This document shows positions 10,381 through 20,879 of a stretch of 64,000 nt of DNA, one piece after another. The notes under the pieces are model-generated. The model was given only the letters and a program-made list of their open reading frames with translations, searched no databases and had not been told where the DNA came from. The DNA comes from Progne subis subis (lineage: Eukaryota; Chordata; Aves; Passeriformes; Hirundinidae): positions 58,969-122,968 of the forward strand of contig JAKJHU010000765.1 of the NCBI GenBank assembly GCA_022316685.1, written 5' to 3'. The position numbers were made by a program, and so were the translations under genes. Within the stretch, counting starts at the first letter, position 1, and the number at the start of each line of letters is the position of its first letter.

Positions 10381-10688
10381 TTTTAGGGCAAAGCGAGCCC
10401 TTGGAGGAGGGCGCGTCCCCTTGGCCACGCCCACTCTCCTCCTCGTTCCCGCCCTTTCCTTGGGCCCGCCCCTTTCCCCTGCCGGGCCCTGCGCTTTCCC
10501 TGAGCCCGCCTCATTTCATTCCTTCCCTGCGCTTTCATTGGCCGCAGCTCGCTTCTCCATTGAGCCCCGCCTATCTGCTGGCGCGTTGTCTCCGGCGCAT
10601 GCGCAGACTGCTCGGAAGTTGCTTCCCCGGAGTGCCGCCATCTTTGCTCCTGGTCCCCGACGGGGCTCCCGCGTGTGTGAGACCTACG
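10381..10688 (+). promoter_or_regulatory. CpG promoter and exon 1 of RAB4-like fragment, copy P2
   Basis: Same promoter as P1 on the plus strand: GC boxes (near 10465), CCAAT (within 'cattggccgc', near 10535), an NRF1 palindrome (ggcgcatgcgcaga, near 10596) and a reverse YY1 word (cgccatcttt, near 10637). Coding-like sequence V-C-E-T-Y plus one base ends at 10688, followed by donor GTGGGG. RAB4 proteins start M-A-E-T-Y-D, so the residues before E do not match and the start codon is GTG. Exon 2 follows at 11513 after an 824-bp repeat-filled intron. Confidence 0.7.
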
Positions 10689-11290
10689 GTGGGGCAATGG
10701 GGGATCTCTCGGGGATCCTGAGGGGTCTGTGTGGGCCTGGGGGTCTCTAGGGGATTTGGGGTGTCTCTAAGTGATTTAGGGCGGTCTGGAGGTCGCTAAG
10801 GGGTTTGGGGGGGGGCTGTAGGGGCTCTCTAGGGGTCTGGGGGGGCGTCTCTAGAGGGTCCAGAGGATTCCGTAAAGGGGCTCGGGGGTCCCTAAATGGG
10901 GTCCGGGGGTCTCTTTAGGGGCTTTGTCTGTTTGAGGGGTCTATAGGGAATCTATAGGGGTCTGGGGGAGCCTCTAGCGGTTCCGGGGAGGTCTGGGGGT
11001 GTCTGTGGGTCCCTATGGGGGATTTGGGGGGTTCTAGGGGTCTCCAGAGAGGGTCTGAGGGCGGTATAGGGGATCTATGGGGATCTATAGAGGGTCCGGG
11101 GGGGCTGGGTGTCCCTGTGGGGGATCTGTGGGTGTCTCTAGGTGCTCTGGGAGTCCCTATAGGGGATTTGGGGCGGTCTGGGGGGGTCTGGGGTTCTCTA
11201 GGTGGGGTTTGGGGGGTTCTGGTGGTGCTTTAGAGGCTCTATAGGGGTCTGTGGGAGCCAATAAAGGGTCATTGGGGGTCTGGAATTCTT
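10689..11290. repeat. CTAG-rich minisatellite, intron 1 of copy P2
   Basis: Array of 'ggggtctctaggggg' units directly after the exon 1 donor; same family as 161-755. Confidence 0.8.
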
Positions 11291-11512
11291 GGGGTCTAAA
11301 TGTGGCAGTTTTGGATTTTCTATTGGGAAATTTTTTGAATTTTGAGGCAAATGCAGGAATTTGGGAATTTCAGGTCCAAGTGTGGGAATTTTGAGATCTC
11401 TAGAGAGGATTTGGGGGAATTTTGTATCCAAAAATGGGTAAATTGGGGAATTTTAGGTCCAAATGTAGGAAATCTTGGCTATTTGGCTCCAAATGTGGGA
11501 GTTTTTTTCTAG

Positions 11513-11591
11513 ATTTCCTCTGAAAGTTCTTGGTGATCAGCAGCGCCAGAACTGGCAAGTCCTACCTGCTGCAGCCCTTCATCAAGAGCAA
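11513..11591 (+). pseudogene. RAB4-like P-loop exon 2, copy P2 (broken)
   Basis: The acceptor tttttttctag is followed by the exon that in copy P3 encodes the RAB4 N-terminal strand and Walker A loop. Here the third codon after F-L is TGA, and the first loop glycine reads serine (I-S-S-A-R-T-G-K-S). The rest, K-S-Y-L-L-Q-P-F-I-K-S-K, still reads. No further RAB4 exon follows before the next module. It is a dead gene fragment. Confidence 0.75.
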
Positions 11592-11599
11592 GTGTAGGA

Positions 11600-12290
11600 A
11601 ATTCTGGTAATTTTCAGATATTTTGGAAATTCTGAGTGGTCAGAGGATTAGGGGGATTTTGGGGGGATTTTCAGATGGATTTTTAAAATATATTTCTGGT
11701 ATTTGCTTGGGTTTTGTTGGTTTTTTTTGAGGGTTTCTTTTGTGTGTGTGGTGGTTTTTGGTGTTTTATTTGTTTTTTCCTTCATTCTGGATGGTTTTTG
11801 TTTGGTTTGGTGAATTTCTTGAAATTTGTGGAATATTATTGGCCTTTTTGGTCAAATTTTCAAGGTTTTCCTTTCTTTTAGCCCTTTTAATACTCTTTTC
11901 ATTTTTTGTTTTCAATTTTGCTTTTTTGGTGCAATTTTGGACAGGTTTTTTGCATTTTTTGAATTCTGTGTTCCTCCAGCTCTCCTCCATCCTGCAGCAT
12001 TTTTGGGCATTTCCTGTCACTTTTGAGTCATTTTTGGTCACTTTTGTGCCATTCTTGGCCACTTTTATAGCATTTTCTGTCATATGGGGTAATTTGGGGC
12101 AATTTTGTCTCATTTTGGGTACATTTGAGGGGATTTTAGGTCAATTTTGAGCACTTTTGTGTCATTTTGAGCCAGTCTTTTGTAATTTTGGGTACATTTC
12201 TAGTCATTTTTTGATCATTTTGGGGCTATTGTCTGCCACTTTTTGGTCTCTTGAGGGGTGTTTTTGGTGACTTTTGAGCCCTTCTTTGCT
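11600..12290. repeat. T-rich degenerate repeats
   Basis: Low-complexity plus-strand T-rich sequence with loose units like 'gagtcatttttggtcacttttg', each about 20 bp. Homologous stretches follow exon 2 in the other modules (27350-27995; reverse at 56390-57010). No gene is seen. Confidence 0.75.
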
Positions 12291-12775
12291 GGCTTCAGTC
12301 CCGGTCTCAGTGTTGATCTCAGCGCAGTCCAGGTCCCAGTGCCAGTAGCGGTGTCAGTCTTGGTCCCGGAGTGCTCCCAGTGCCAGTCTCAGTCTGGGTC
12401 CCAGTCCCGGAGCGGTGCCAGTCTCGGTGCTGGTTCCGGTGCCGGTCTTGGTCTCAGTCTTGGTGCCAGTGCCAGTTGTGGTGTCAGTTACGGTCTTGGT
12501 GTCAGTCCCGGTCCCGGTGCCTCTGTGGCGCCGGTCTCAGTTCCCGTGTACTGGTTCCGGTCCTGGTCCCGGTGCTGCAGCGGTGCCGCTCTCAGTTCTG
12601 GTGTCGGTTCTGGTGCCAGTCTTGGTCTCGGTGCCCGTCCCAGAGCAGCGCCGCTGTCGGTGCTGGTCTGGGATTCGGTGTCGGTCTCAGTCTTGGTGCT
12701 GGTGCCGGTTCTGGTGCTGATCTTGGTGTGGGTCTCAGTCCAGGTGCTGGAGATTTTAGGCCCATTTTGGTAATT
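12291..12775. repeat. Hexamer minisatellite, inner block, unit I
   Basis: Period-6 array of 'ggtgccggtctt' units, same family as the promoter-side arrays. Homologues are 28005-28470 and 55890-56390 (reverse). Confidence 0.8.
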
Positions 12776-12784
12776 TTCGGCCAA

Positions 12785-13330
12785 AGCGTGTTGCGTTGTG
12801 GTTTTTGGGAGTGGAGCTGAAGCCCAGAGCCGATAAGCCTCTGCGGTGGAAAGGCCGCTTGGGGAAGCTCAGGCGAAGCAGTCAAGCTCACACATGCACA
12901 CACGCCACGTGGGCAGCTCAGCAAGGAGAGGCCAGAAGGCCTTGGCATTGGATCAGTTCCAGCCAGGTTTATTTCCAGAAGCCCAAGGGGAATCCAGATT
13001 GGAAAGGGGAGCACGTGTGCCGGTCTGCAGCTCAAGTGTGAGCTTCAGCAGCCCAAGACCTTGAGGCACGGGGGCAGAGCAAAGGGCAGGAAAGGTCAGT
13101 GTCCTCTAGGGAAAACGGGGCCAGTCCCCGGGAACCCCAAAGCAATGGAGACCCAGAGGAAAGGAGAACCCAAAGGGCCAGGGGAATCAGGGAGGGGAGA
13201 AACTGAGGCAAACCATCGTGTCCAGAGCCCCATTGGGAAGTTCTCTGTCTCAGGCTGGGCAGGTGACTCTGTGATCTGTCCTGCCAAGGCCAGGCCCTAG
13301 GTATTATGGCAAGGGGCTGCAGGGACTCCA
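12785..13330 (-). other. Conserved block with minus-strand poly(A) signal, unit I
   Basis: About 545 bp of non-repetitive sequence kept in all three units (28490-29040 plus; 55340-55880 reverse). On the minus strand it contains GGAAATAAACC, a canonical AATAAA near 12972, preceded by a few hundred bases of UTR-like sequence. I infer the 3' end of a minus-strand transcript, but no coding frame is convincing. Alternatively it is an old gene end carried along in the duplication. Confidence 0.45.
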
Positions 13331-14610
13331 CACTCAGCATGATTCCAGTTGCTCCCAGCCACTCCCAGTCAATCCCAGTATGATTCCCATCACCCTCAGT
13401 GTGATCCCAGTTCTCCCCAGCATGGGTGCAGCTGTTCCCACTGTGACCCCAGTATGATCCCAGTTTCCCCTGGAATAGTCCCAGTCCCTCTCAGCATGGT
13501 CCCAGTCATGCCCAGTTGCCCCCAGTGTAGATTCAGTCACTCCCAGTTTCCTGCAATGTGGTCCCAGTCATTCCCAGCATGGTCCCTTCTGTTCCCAGTG
13601 TTGTTCCAGTCCCCCCAGTATGGTTCCAGAGCCTCCCAGTATATCCCAGTTGCCCTCAGCATGCTCATAGTCATTCCCAGTCACTCCCAGTTGCCGCCGT
13701 AAGGCTCTAGTTACCTGAGAATGATGCCATTCTTTCCCAGTAACTCCCAGTCACTCCCAGTATGATCCCAGTTGTGATCTCAGTCCCCTCAGCATGGTTC
13801 CAGCACCTTGCAGTTGATCCCAGTTGCTCCCAGTGTGTTCACAGTTTCCTGCCACAATGGGCCCAGCAGCTCCCAGTAACCCCCAGTGAGGATCCAGTCA
13901 CAGCCACTGTAATCCCAGTGGCTCCCAGGATGATCCCAGTGGGACCCGTAGTCACTCCCAGTATGGTTCCAGTCACTTCCAGTATGATCCCAGTGAGTCA
14001 GGCTAAAATCTCAGTCACTCCCAGTATGATCCATTGCACCCAGTCACCCCCAGTATGGTTCCAATCATGGCCAGCACCTTTCCAGTCTCTGCCAGTACTA
14101 TTCCAGTCACTCCCAGTATGATCCCAGTAGGATTCCAGTCACTTGCAGTCTAATTCCAGTCACTGCCAGTGTGATGCCAGTGGCTCCCAGTGTGATTCCC
14201 AGTTGCTCCCTGTCAATCCCAGCATGACCCCAGTAGCCTCCAGTATGATTCCAGTGACCCCCTGTCTCTCCCAGTATGTCCCAGTCACCCCTTGCATGCT
14301 CCCAGTCACCCCCACTTCATCCCAGTTGCTCTCAGCATGATTCCAGTTATTCACAGCCACTCCCAGTCAATCCCAGTATGATTCCCATCACCCTCAGTGT
14401 GATCCCAGTTCTTCCCAGCATGGACCCAGCTTTTCCCACTGTGATCCCAGTATGATCCCAATTTCCCCCATCAATGTTCCAGTTGTTCCCAGTTCCTCAC
14501 AGTATTATCCCAGTTTCCCCTGGAATAGTCCCAGTCCCTCTCAGCATGTTCCCAGTCACTCCCAGTTGGTCCCAGTATAGATCCACTCACTCCCAATTGC
14601 CTGTTTTTTA
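13331..14610. repeat. CCCAGT minisatellite, unit I (1.3 kb)
   Basis: Degenerate units 'agtatgatcccagttcctccc'. The matching array is only about 0.3 kb in unit II (29040-29340) and about 1.3 kb in unit III (54010-55330). Confidence 0.85.
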
Positions 14611-14704
14611 TGGACCTCAGATGCCCGGTGACTTCTAGTGATGGATTTGGGCAGAGAGACCTTCAAACTCAACGTGCTCATCCATTGTTCTCCCTCCACA
14701 CTAG

Positions 14705-16226
14705 GATTTCCCATTCCCAACCCTTGGCTGGATGGAGGAGGAGGCTGTGAGGAAGAGGAAGGTGCCCCAGGACAGCCAGGCAGGTGAGGAGGAAGTCAGT
14801 GCCCCTTTCCCCCTCTCTCCTGCTCCATCTCCCAGCCCAGCCTGGCCCCGGCTGCAGGACAACCCCGCAGCCGACGCCGTCCTGCCGGGGCCGCACTGAG
14901 GGGATCTCCTTCCCCTTCCCTCTGGCACGGAGGCAAATCCCATCCTCTCCTTGTCCTTCCTCCCCCAGACAAGGAGCTGAGCATGGAGACCAGGGAGGAC
15001 AAATGCCCACGGCAGATCCTCGTGGAAGAGGCCGTTTTGAGCGGCTCCACGGGGCAGGAATCCAACGGGGAGGAAAAGTCCTGGCGATCCCTCGTGAGAA
15101 GAGACTGCAAAAGCAGATCAAGAGGATCTGAGGAGGAAAGAGCCACCCTGTGCCAGGAAGGCGGCCAGAGATGGAGCCAGAGCTCAGACCTGGTGGTCCA
15201 TGAGCAGCTTCATGATGGGGAGAAGCCCCACAAGTGCTTTGGGTGTGCGAAGAGCTTCAGCTGGCGGAGCCACCTGCTTCTCCACCAGAGGATTCACACA
15301 GACGAACGGCCCTACGAGTGCGGGGAATGTGGGAAGAGCTTCAGCCACAGCTCCAGCCTTATCTGCCACCAGAGGATCCACACTGGGGAGAGGCCTTATC
15401 AGTGTGGAGAATGTGGGAAGAGCTTCAGCCACAGCTCCAGCCTTATCTGCCACCAGAGGATCCACACTGGGGAGAGCCCTTACGAGTGTGGGGAATGTGG
15501 GAAGAGCTTCAGGAAGAGCTCCAACCTGATGCAGCACCAGAGGATCCACACTGGGGAGAGGCCCTATGAGTGTGGAGAATGTGGGCAGAGGTTCAGAGAG
15601 AGCTCCAACCTAACCCAGCACCAGAAGATCCACACTGGGGAACGGCCATACAAGTGTGGGGAATGTGGGAAGTGCTTCAGGCACCGTACCAACCTGACCA
15701 TGCACCAAAGGATCCACACTGGGGAGAGGCCCTACAAGTGTTCTGAGTGTGGGATGGGGTTTCTGACCAGCTCCAAGCTCCTTGAACATCAGCAGACACA
15801 CACAGAGGAGAGGCCCTTCCGCTGCCCCGACTGTGGGAAGAGCTTCAAGCTCAACTCCACTCTCACCCGCCACAGGCGCATCCACACCGGGGAGAGGCCC
15901 CACGAGTGTGATGTATGTGGGATGAGCTTCATACGGAGCAGTGACCTGATCTGCCACCAGAGGACCCACACTGGGGAGAGGCCTTATGAGTGTGATAAAT
16001 GCCGCAAGAGGTTCCGCACGAGCTCCAAGCTCCTCTTGCACCAGCGGATTCACACAGAGGAGAGGCCCTTCCGCTGTCCTGACTGTGGGAAGGGTTTCAC
16101 ACGGAACTCCACGCTCTCCACCCACCGGCGCATCCACACTGGGGGAGGCCCCACGAGTGTCCCCAGTGTGGGAAGAGCTTTTCACGGAGGTCTCACATGA
16201 CCAGACACCAATGGAGGCACCAGTAA
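14705..16226 (+). CDS. C2H2 zinc-finger protein, copy 1 (nearly intact)
   Basis: Predicted nuclear DNA-binding protein. Exon A (14705-14783) holds ATG 14732 and [11 protein letters not shown], donor GTGAGG. Exon B starts at 14969 after a cag acceptor, keeps phase (G|AC = D) and continues [11 protein letters not shown]. The spliced frame gives 427 residues, stop ending at 16200. An acidic/basic N-terminus without KRAB or SCAN leads to 11 C2H2 fingers with H-T-G-E-R-P-Y linkers. Recognition residues (-1,2,3,6) for fingers 1-11 are WSHL, HSSC, HSSC, KSNQ, ESNQ, HTNM, TSKE, LSTR, RSDC, TSKL and RSTT. Fingers 2 and 3 are near-identical tandem copies. A 1-bp deletion in the linker after finger 11 (near 16141) puts finger 12 (E-C-P-Q-C-G-K-S-F) out of frame up to 16226. 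Passerine-type expansion family; expression is not known. Confidence 0.75.
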
Positions 16227-16768
16227 GGGAAGCCCTGTGAGTGCCCTGAGTGCAGGAAGAGCTTCGTGCTCTGCTCCAACTGCATCCCCCACTGGAGGTT
16301 GCATGAGAGCCCTGGTGACCCACATTCCCTGTGGTCCATGTTGGGAAGACACCTGGCTGCTTATCCTTTTTTTGGCTCTAATTTTTTTCTCTTCTACCTC
16401 TGTTTGCACTCCAGAAGCCAAGGAGAATTGGTCTGTCACCTCAAAACCACTCCAATCCCACTGAGAACAACTCACATTTAAATGACAGGGTTCAATCCCA
16501 CCCCAAATGGCTTGTTCCCACCTCAGAAAAACTCAATCCCATGCCCAACTTACTCGATTCCACAGCTTCCAGGGTGAGATGGGGTTGGAAGGAGATTGGG
16601 AGATGTGGGATCCAAATTTGGAGCAATGGGATTAGGATTGTGTGGGGCTGGGTGAGTGGGATCTATTTGATAGTCAATCAAACATTCAGGGTTATTGATT
16701 TCTGTCCCATTCCTTTTCAGTCAGTGTCAGTTCTGTTTTCAGAGTGCCGCCTTCTCAGCTGATTGTGT
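16227..16768 (+). other. ZNF copy 1 3' flank
   Basis: 3' UTR-like sequence shared with 30772-31315 and 51958-52495 (reverse). It holds no AATAAA of its own. The first plus-strand AATAAA is inside the neighbouring LTR at about 16844. Confidence 0.6.
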
Positions 16769-17243
16769 TGTTAGGAAAATTAATCCACGCACACCAGAGG
16801 TTTATGTCCAAAAAGGAGTCAGAGGAGTCCTTTTACTTTATTTGAATAAAGGGAGAGGCCATGGGGCATTTCCCCTGGGATCTCTCAGTTTTCCGGAGGA
16901 CGCAGCCTCCTTTTTTATCCTAATAATTTCCTGTCCGCATTTCCCTCTCTCTTTCCCCATTGGCTGAGGTACTTGAGAGGTACAGACTTCCCAAAATGCC
17001 TAAGATTCCCCTTTACTGTATAACCCCCTAATTTTTAATTTTTATAGGATTTATGGGTTTTTCCCCATTGTTGCTTTCATCTTTCAATATTCAGTTTCAT
17101 TTCCAAACCTATGGTTTGTTTGTAAAGGCAAGTATCTTCTTTTCCATTCATCAATCAGTAGAATCCTTCCCATTGTTTCGCTTCTCTCTCAGTGCTAGTT
17201 TGATCTACCAGCAGACCCAGGGCTTGTTTGTAAAGACAAATCT
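16769..17243 (-). mobile_element. Solo LTR of gammaretrovirus-like ERV, unit I
   Basis: About 475 bp, matching end to end the two LTRs of the provirus in unit II. It runs from TGTTAGGAAAATTAATCC (the 3' end in LTR sense) to the 'gacaaatctt' edge. The flanking sequence on both sides is the same as that flanking the provirus and the solo LTR of unit III, so this is the same insertion. The inner part was lost by LTR-LTR recombination. 'tttatttgaataaag' gives AATAAA on both strands. The outer edge is uncertain by a few bases. Confidence 0.85.
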
Positions 17244-17535
17244 TGTCATTCCTCTCAGTGTTTGTGTTCTCCTTTCTCTCGTGCCTCTCTCTGCCTGCTC
17301 TGTTTGTCTCTCAGTGTCTCCCTCGACCCAGGGCAGCTCCCACCAATGACCCTGCCCTGATTTAATTCCCAATCCAGGAGCTACAACAAGCATGGATGAA
17401 GTTCTGGAGACTGGCAGTGAAACGTCACTGTAGGATCTTGCTGCACTCTGGTTTTGCCCCCTTATTCAGATCTTTGCCTTCAAGGGCTGGAACAGCTTTT
17501 CCTTGCTGGGAACTGGAATTGCAGAGTCTTGGAGT
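17244..17535. other. Conserved flank between LTR and WD array, unit I
   Basis: Non-repetitive sequence ending in the WD array head ('gtgccatgcaggagcagacagac'). Copies: 38453-38750 and 51180-51481 (reverse). No gene is seen. Confidence 0.6.
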
Positions 17536-17539
17536 ATGT

Positions 17540-17915
17540 GCCATGCAGGAGCAGACAGACCGGGCTCCCACAGACTGGGATCACATGGACTGGGATCCTA
17601 CAGACTGGGCCTGCACAGACCGGGACTGAATGGATCAGGAACATCCAGACTGAGATGATGCAGATTGGGACCTTATAGACTGGGATTGTACAGGTTGGGC
17701 TCACGTGGACTGGGATTGTACAGACTGGGATTGTACAGACTGGGATTGTATGGGTTGGGATCCCATGGACTGGGATTTCACAGGCTGGGATTGTATGGGT
17801 TGGGTTCACATGGACTGGGATTTCACAGGCTGGGACCATCTGGATCAGAACCCTAGAGAATGGGATCATGCAAACTGGGATCATATGGACCAGGATGGTT
17901 GCACTGTAACGATGT
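17540..17915 (+). repeat. 15-bp 'WD' minisatellite, unit I
   Basis: Period-15 array of 'actgggattgtacag' reading D-W-D-C-T / G-W-D-C-M in one frame, with the head M-Q-E-Q-T-D and a tail ending D-Q-D-G-C. About 25 units. Stops interrupt the head part in this copy. Unit II has about 40 units and unit III about 33. Confidence 0.85.
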
Positions 17916-18590
17916 GAACTGAGGCGTTCCTGCCCTGCCCAGGGATCCCTCCCAGCCCCACCCGGGGGCACAGCCAAATGTTCCATTCCACTGCTGTGGA
18001 ACGAACACAGCAGTCCTGGAGCCAATCCTGGAGCAATTCTGGGTCTGATCCTGGTCCCGGTTCTGACCTCGGTGTCAGTCCCGGAGCCTCCTGGTGCTGA
18101 TTCCAGTCCCGGTGCCAAGCTCGATCCCGGAGCGGTTCTGGTCCCAGTCTCAATCTCAGTCCAGACGCGGTGCCAGTCTCAGTGCTGGTGCCGGTTTCAG
18201 TCCTGGGATACACTGGGAGTGTCTGAGACCATAGGGGTGGTGACTGGGACCAAACTGGGAGAGACTGGCTATGTGCTGGGGGGAACTGGGACCATGCTGG
18301 GGACACTGGGAGCAAGTGGGAGTGACTGGGGCCCTGCTAGGAGAGACTGGGATCTACTGGGAGTGCCTAGGACTATGCTCGGGGCAACTGGGAGAACTGG
18401 GAACACACTGGACAAAAGATTGACAAACTGGGAGTAACTGGGACTGTATTTGGGGGAAATGGCATCATAATTGGGAATGACTGGGAGTGACTGGGCTCAT
18501 ACTGGGAGCAACAGGGATCAGGTAGGGAGTGAGGGGAAGTAACTGGTCTCCTGCTGGGAATAACTGGGCTCAAACTAGGAGCAGCCACTT
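17916..18590. repeat. Hexamer then CTGGGA arrays, unit I
   Basis: A hexamer block (about 18000-18205) passes directly into CTGGGA units (18206-18590). Matches 39340-39995 and 50010-50690 (reverse). Confidence 0.8.
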
Positions 18591-19335
18591 TGAGCACCAA
18601 GACCCCGAAACCCCTTTCCCGGCCATCCCACCCCTCCAGCCCCAGCAGCTCCTGCTGGGGTCTCGGCAATCCCAAGGGTCCCCCTCTCTCGGGATGCCCT
18701 CTTTGCACTTCTGGGGCTCTCCTTTCTCCAGGGTCCTGCTTAGGGAAGCTGAGGCTTTCCCAGGGCTCCCCAAACCCGGTGTCCCCCCGCTGGTCCAAGA
18801 GCTCGGAGGGCCCGGCCCGGGAAGCCCAACCCCCACCGCGGGGGGACCCGCATCCCCCCGGCCCCCACCGGGGCTCTGCTGCCACCGGGACCCCTCAAAA
18901 ACACATCCTGGGGAGCTCCTGATGTCTCCAACAGGAGAATGTGCTGTTCAGCTTTGTAACCCTGCAAGCTCCAAACATCCCACCCCCAAAAACCCCAAAC
19001 CCCGGGACCCCCCGGGATATTTGGGTCCTCGTCCGCAATGGATGGGGGCTGGGTTGTTTCTGTTCCTGCTTCCCTCAGTGTGGGCTGGAGGTGATCTCCA
19101 CAGAGCGGAGTTTCTGCTGGGGTCTCCGCAGCGCTCCTTGTTGCTCCTGGCTCGGATCAAGGTTTTCTGTGGTGATAATGGGAGGCAGGTCATGTCCATC
19201 CTCCTCCCCTTATGGGGGTGCCCTGATGGTGTCCATCCGTGCTTAGCTGGGTGCTGGGCTGGAGGTGGTCTCTGTGGAGCGGAGTCTGTGCTGGGGTCTC
19301 TGCAGCCCTCGTTGCTGGGCGGAAAGCGCGGAGCG
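18591..19335. other. GC-rich module R and ggatgggggctggg segment, unit I
   Basis: Module R (as at 7906-8400) runs to about 19030. It is followed by two loose tandem copies of a segment containing 'gctggaggtggtctctg' and 'gcggagtttctgctggggtctc'. Frames differ between copies, so no gene is supported. Confidence 0.55.
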
Positions 19336-19339
19336 GTGG

Positions 19340-19482
19340 GGAGAGGAGAGGGAGAGGGAGAGGGAGAGGGAGAGGGAGAGGGAGAGGGAGAGGGAGAGGG
19401 AGAGGGAGAGGGAGAGGGAGAGGGAGAGGGAGAGGGAGAGGGAGAGGGAGAGGGAGAGGAGAGGAGAGGAGAGGAGAGGAGC
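19340..19482. repeat. (GAGGGA)n purine tract, unit I
   Basis: About 19 units of agaggg followed by four of gagag(g), uninterrupted purine on the plus strand for about 140 bp, directly upstream of a CpG promoter. Unit II has a tract of similar length with one interruption. Unit III is reduced to about 70 bp. Mirror-symmetric purine runs of this kind can form triplex DNA. Confidence 0.9.
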
Positions 19483-20100
19483 TGAACGCGGTTCCGCCCG
19501 CTCCGTTCCGCCGGTGCCGCCGCCGCCGCTTCCCAAACCCTGTGTAAGCCCCGCCTCCCTTGACGACAGCCAATGGGCGTCCAGGAACAGCCTGAGGGGC
19601 GGAGCAAGCGGCGTTCCACGGTGGGGACCAACAGACAGGGGGCGTGACCAGAACACAACCGAGCGATCTGATTGGGCGGGAGGCGGAGGGTTCTAAAAGG
19701 GGCGGGGCTCGGGCCCGGGGTCACCCCGGGATTTTGGGAGCAGCTCCAGGTGTCCCCAGTCCCTCTCCAGCTCTCCTGGAGCCCCTTCACGCCCTGCAAG
19801 GGGCTCTGAGCTCTCCCTGCATCTCCCCTTCTCCAGGGGAACATTCCCAGCTCTCCCAGCCCGGCTCCAGAGGGGCTCCAGTTCCTCTGGGCTCGCCCCA
19901 GCAGCTCCCATCCTGCAGCTGGGCTCTCACCTGAGCGGGGCCCAGGGGCAGAATCCCCCCGCAGCCGCTGCCCACGCTGGGGCTCAGCCCGGGGCACCTT
20001 TGGCCTCATGTCCAGCCTCTCACCCACCCGCACGGTGCCCATGGCGGGAGCTGTGCAGGTGACATCATTGACACCAAATAAACCATCTCGCCCTCTTTCT
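19483..20100 (+). promoter_or_regulatory. CpG promoter Q with short transcript-like unit ending at AATAAA
   Basis: CpG-rich block with two CCAAT-type sites ('agccaatggg' near 19570, 'tgattgggcggg' near 19670), GC boxes and an A/T word 'ttctaaaagg' (19690). About 380 bp downstream are 'caaataaacc' (near 20075) and a T-rich stretch. The layout is that of a short transcript of about 400 nt. The frames within it are not conserved between the copies (40868-41490 and 48540-49187), so a noncoding product is more likely than a protein. Inference from motifs only. Confidence 0.45.
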
Positions 20101-20765
20101 TTTATTTTTTAAGTCAGTCCTGGTCACTCTCAGTTATCATTTTTGAGAACTGCATTTCTTTGGCAAGGCGAGGGCTGGCAGAGCCGTGCAGGTGCAAACA
20201 AAAAAGGACGAAAACCCGCAGAAATCAGCCATGGGAAAAGGGTTCCAGCAACTCTGTGATGCTTTGGGGGAATTTCAGCCTTTGTCACTGGTTACAGGTG
20301 CATCTAGGGTGGCTCAGTTATGCTGGGCTGGGGTCTCTGGGGGTCCCAGCCCCATCTCAGGGGTGTCCAGGCAGCTCCCTCAGCATTCCTGTCAGGATAG
20401 CTGCTCTGGAGCAGGTCAATCCCCTCCTGGCTGGAGAATTCACTGAGGACAGGGACAGGAACTTGGGAAGGGGCTTCAAAGTCAGGAAAGTGGGCAGCTG
20501 GGGGTCTCCTCAGCATTTCAGAAGCCTCCCGCCCTGGAGAGCTAATCCTCCAGCATTCTGGGGCTCTCTGGGGCTGTTTCCCTTGGAAACATGGAATTCT
20601 ATGGAATTCTATGGCATCTGTCGTCATGCTGGTGTCAGAGGAGCTCCCAGCCCCAGCCAGGCGAGCGCATTTCTGCCTGGCTGCTGCCTTTGGACACGGC
20701 TGGACGGGGCTTGGAGCACCCCGGGACAGTGGCAGCTGTCCCTGCCATGGCAGGGCTGGCACTGC
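20101..20765. other. Unique sequence, unit I
   Basis: Non-tandem sequence shared with 41500-42150 and 47900-48530. It includes 'ggaattctatggaattctatgg' near 20592, which resembles the tail repeat of CR1 elements. No gene is recognised. Confidence 0.5.
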
Positions 20766-20850
20766 CTGGGCTTTAAGGTCCCTTCCAACCCAAACCATTC
20801 CCAGATTCTCATGCTGGGGAATTCCATGACACCAGGACACAGCCCCCAAC
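20766..20850 (+). mobile_element. CR1 LINE 3' end fragment, unit I
   Basis: 'ggctttaaggtcccttccaa' and the following 'cccaaaccattc' are the characteristic 3' end of avian CR1 retrotransposons. Reverse copy at about 47840-47905. In unit II the match is cut after 'ggtcccttc' by the LTR at 42175. Confidence 0.8.
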
Positions 20851-20879
20851 TCCAGGGAATCCGTCTGGGCAGGGAACGG

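Noticed and set aside
12785..13330. Small frames over the conserved block as protein-coding
   Set aside because: Frames are not shared among the three copies because of single-base indels. Only the poly(A) signal and general sequence are kept.
15184..16323. Minus-strand frames antisense to ZNF copy 1
   Set aside because: Shadows of the repeated finger codons. The finger frame alone has the C2H2 pattern.
19265..19696. E-R-E-R / G-E-G-E / S-L-S-L frames across the GA tract
   Set aside because: Pure translation of (GAGGGA)n in six frames.
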